DNA of 24,538 nucleotides from Acidobacteriaceae bacterium (GTDB lineage Bacteria; Acidobacteriota; Terriglobia; Terriglobales; Acidobacteriaceae). Positions within the stretch are counted from its first letter, which is position 1. Each line of letters begins with the position of its first letter. The notes under the pieces are model-generated. The model saw only the letters and a list, made by a program, of their open reading frames with translations. It was not told the DNA's origin and ran no database searches. Below, piece after piece: positions 22,650 through 24,538 of the stretch. The translations under genes and the position numbers were made by a program. The stretch is taken from the NCBI GenBank assembly GCA_003168235.1, contig PMSZ01000129.1, forward strand, positions 2,917 through 27,454, written 5' to 3'.

Positions 22650-24538
22650 TCAGAAATAAAACTTCAGCGCCACCTGGATCTGTCGCGGCGCTCGTGCCGC
22701 CAGAGGATATCCAAAGCCGCTCTGCCCCATTTCCAGCGGGGTGGGTTCGGCGCTGATCGCGCCAAACTGACCAAACAAATAGTTCACATGGTTGAGCACG
22801 TTGAAAAATTCTGCCCGGAATTCGAGATGCTTTTGTTCGGTGATCGCAAATTGTTTGACTAGCGACGTGTCCCACGTTGTATATCCGGGTCCTTCGATAA
22901 TATTCCGCCCGGCGTTGCCGAATGTGCCTAGCGGGACGATTCCGGGGTTGGTGTTGTCGTCCGCAAAAGCGCAGGTGTTAAACAGCGTTCCCGGAATGCA
23001 TGGCTTGGTATTGGGATTACCAACTCGCGCCGGACGCGAGCAATAGTAGCCAACCGTTCCACCGCAATCGCTGCCTGAGACGGAGACGTCATTGATGTCC
23101 GTAGCGGTGTAGTAATTCCCCGTCGCCGCCGACAATACGCCGGTCATCTGCCAATCGCCAATGATCTGGTTCACGACGCCGGAAGCGTCTTTGCCGAACG
23201 TCCGGCCCCGGCCGAAGGGCAAGTCGTAGAGATAGCTAAACACGAGACGCTGACGCACGTCGAAGTCGGCATTGCCATAGTTCTGGTTAGGGTACCTCTG
23301 GTCCTGAAAATCTCCGTTGTTCACCGATCCCAGGCTGGCGCTGGAAGCATTGTCCAGGGCATGCGCAAAGGTATATGCCAGTTCATACTGGAGTCCGTGA
23401 GAATAGCGTTTCTCCAGGCGAACCTGCAGCGAGTCGTAGTTGGACTGTGTATTCGACCGAAAGGTGTCGATGGTTGTATCCAAGGCCGGATTGCAGTTTT
23501 GCGGGTTCGCCAGCGTGCAGGGACCGGTAGCGCCGGGCGCTTCATCGTTGGCGGGCCGCCGCGGTGCCGTGGGAAGCGAGTCCGTCCCGAGTACCGGAAC
23601 GGCCTGATTGCCATTGTAGAAGGCGAAGAGTTTCAATCCGCGCGAACCTGCATAGGAGACTTCGAGAACGGTGTCAGCCGGAAGCTGATATTCGAGACCC
23701 AGATGCCACTGCTGAGTGTACGGCGTGACCAGATGCGGATCGAGTGAATAGAGTTCCGGCGAATTCGGATCGCTAAGCGAGGTTGCGGGAAACCCCTGTG
23801 ACAGCACGTTGAGCGGCAAGCCGTTGTTGTTCGCAGCAGAAATCGAGCAGTCAAGCTGACTGCCGTTGGCAGACGGCGCCTGACACGGAGCGTTGAACGC
23901 CTCGGACGAGAGGAACGGAGGATTGAAGCCGGGGCTTGGATTCGAGAATGGACCGTTTTCCTGTCCGCCATAAAAAATTCCGTAACCGCTGCGGAGAACG
24001 AGCTTGTCCGCAAATTGATAAGCCAATCCGATACGGGGCGCGAAATTGTTTAGGTCCGGCGAAATGAGCCCGCGAGAGCCATTGTTCTGAATCGCAAGCT
24101 CGGTGCCCAGTGTGGGTGTCAATACGCGGTTTTGTCCGCTGGGAGCTATCAGCGAAAGAGTATTGAAATTGAAAGTGTCCTGGTTATTGTTGGCCTCCTT
24201 GATGGTGGTGAAGAGTTCGTAACGAAGGCCCAGATTCAGCGTGAGCTTCGAATTTACTTTGATATCGTCGAGACCATACACCGCATAAATCTGCCGGCGA
24301 TAGTCGATGTTGGGGTTCACGCTCGTGATTGATCCGCCATCGGAAATGCCCTGCATGAAGCTGGCGAACGCTTCGCCGCCCGTGCCCGGATCGGCGAGAT
24401 TGTCGTTGATGAGGAAGCCGCCGCCAAAATCCATCGCTCCACGCGCCGCGGCCGGTTCGAGAATCGTGAACTCTTCAAACCGCAGCTCGGCGCCGAACTT
24501 AGCGGCATGGCGTCCACGGGTCCAGCTCAGATTGTCGG
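22650..24538 (-). CDS. TonB-dependent receptor (Oar-like outer-membrane beta-barrel), 5'-truncated at window edge
   Basis: The C-terminal 628 residues of an outer-membrane TonB-dependent transporter of the large Oar-like group common in Acidobacteriota. The frame continues to the window edge (DNLSWTRGRHAAKFGAELRF is read before the first ATG at 24434), so that ATG is internal and the plug and any carboxypeptidase-regulatory domain lie outside. Barrel hallmarks are many alternating strands such as LTLNLGLRYELF, NFAPRIGLAYQFADKLVLRSGYGIFYGG (at about residues 165-195) and LEFRAEFFNVLNHVNY, with the C-terminal aromatic residue in VALKFYF that guides barrel assembly. It ends 69 bp before the DeoR gene. 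It may bring the ligand of the downstream ABC importer across the outer membrane. Confidence 0.9.
   Translation of the reverse strand, partial: DNLSWTRGRHAAKFGAELRFEEFTILEPAAARGAMDFGGGFLINDNLADPGTGGEAFASFMQGISDGGSITSVNPNIDYRRQIYAVYGLDDIKVNSKLTLNLGLRYELFTTIKEANNNQDTFNFNTLSLIAPSGQNRVLTPTLGTELAIQNNGSRGLISPDLNNFAPRIGLAYQFADKLVLRSGYGIFYGGQENGPFSNPSPGFNPPFLSSEAFNAPCQAPSANGSQLDCSISAANNNGLPLNVLSQGFPATSLSDPNSPELYSLDPHLVTPYTQQWHLGLEYQLPADTVLEVSYAGSRGLKLFAFYNGNQAVPVLGTDSLPTAPRRPANDEAPGATGPCTLANPQNCNPALDTTIDTFRSNTQSNYDSLQVRLEKRYSHGLQYELAYTFAHALDNASSASLGSVNNGDFQDQRYPNQNYGNADFDVRQRLVFSYLYDLPFGRGRTFGKDASGVVNQIIGDWQMTGVLSAATGNYYTATDINDVSVSGSDCGGTVGYYCSRPARVGNPNTKPCIPGTLFNTCAFADDNTNPGIVPLGTFGNAGRNIIEGPGYTTWDTSLVKQFAITEQKHLEFRAEFFNVLNHVNYLFGQFGAISAEPTPLEMGQSGFGYPLAARAPRQIQVALKFYF

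Overview
The window is about 58% GC by eye and holds no rRNA, tRNA, CRISPR array or insertion sequence that I can see. It most resembles an Acidobacteriota (Terriglobia-type) chromosome. The pointers are an Oar-like TonB-dependent receptor with a C-terminal aromatic residue, a TPR-CHAT protein beside a sigma factor, and a UBP-type zinc finger beside a fused response regulator/FAD oxidoreductase. The assignment is inference from gene content, not from a marker gene.

Layout. (a) 1-5375, plus strand: the 3' part of egtB and a complete egtD (ergothioneine synthesis). These are followed by a three-gene redox/signalling set: a UBP zinc finger protein, a receiver fused to a thioredoxin-reductase-like flavoprotein, and a soluble histidine kinase. 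(b) 5538-6675, minus strand: two small overlapping genes for exported proteins of unknown function. (c) 6943-7488, plus strand: a peroxiredoxin-like (SelL/PRXL2-related) gene interrupted by one in-frame UGA exactly where the family has its redox cysteine. A 7-bp hairpin with a GGUU loop lies downstream at bacterial-SECIS distance, so I read it as a selenoprotein that ordinary gene callers would truncate. (d) 24538-7556, minus strand: a run of 14 genes in one direction. In transcription order it has a TonB-dependent receptor (cut by the window edge), a DeoR regulator, a double-SIS sugar-phosphate isomerase/deaminase, a PfkB kinase, a five-gene Opp/Dpp-type ABC importer, a sigma factor, a 952-residue TPR-CHAT protease, a soluble zinc-finger protein, an exported subtilisin and a short HD-GYP phosphodiesterase.

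How the parts may work together. The receptor, importer, SIS enzyme, kinase and DeoR regulator look like an uptake and catabolic system for an amino-sugar oligosaccharide or a glycated peptide. The start codon of the sigma factor overlaps the stop codon of the importer's binding protein (ATGA), and the CHAT protease overlaps the sigma factor (TGATG). The putative protease signalling module is therefore physically joined to the importer operon. The two most notable items are the UGA-containing peroxiredoxin-like gene with its SECIS candidate, and the sigma / TPR-CHAT / zinc-finger / subtilisin / HD-GYP module.
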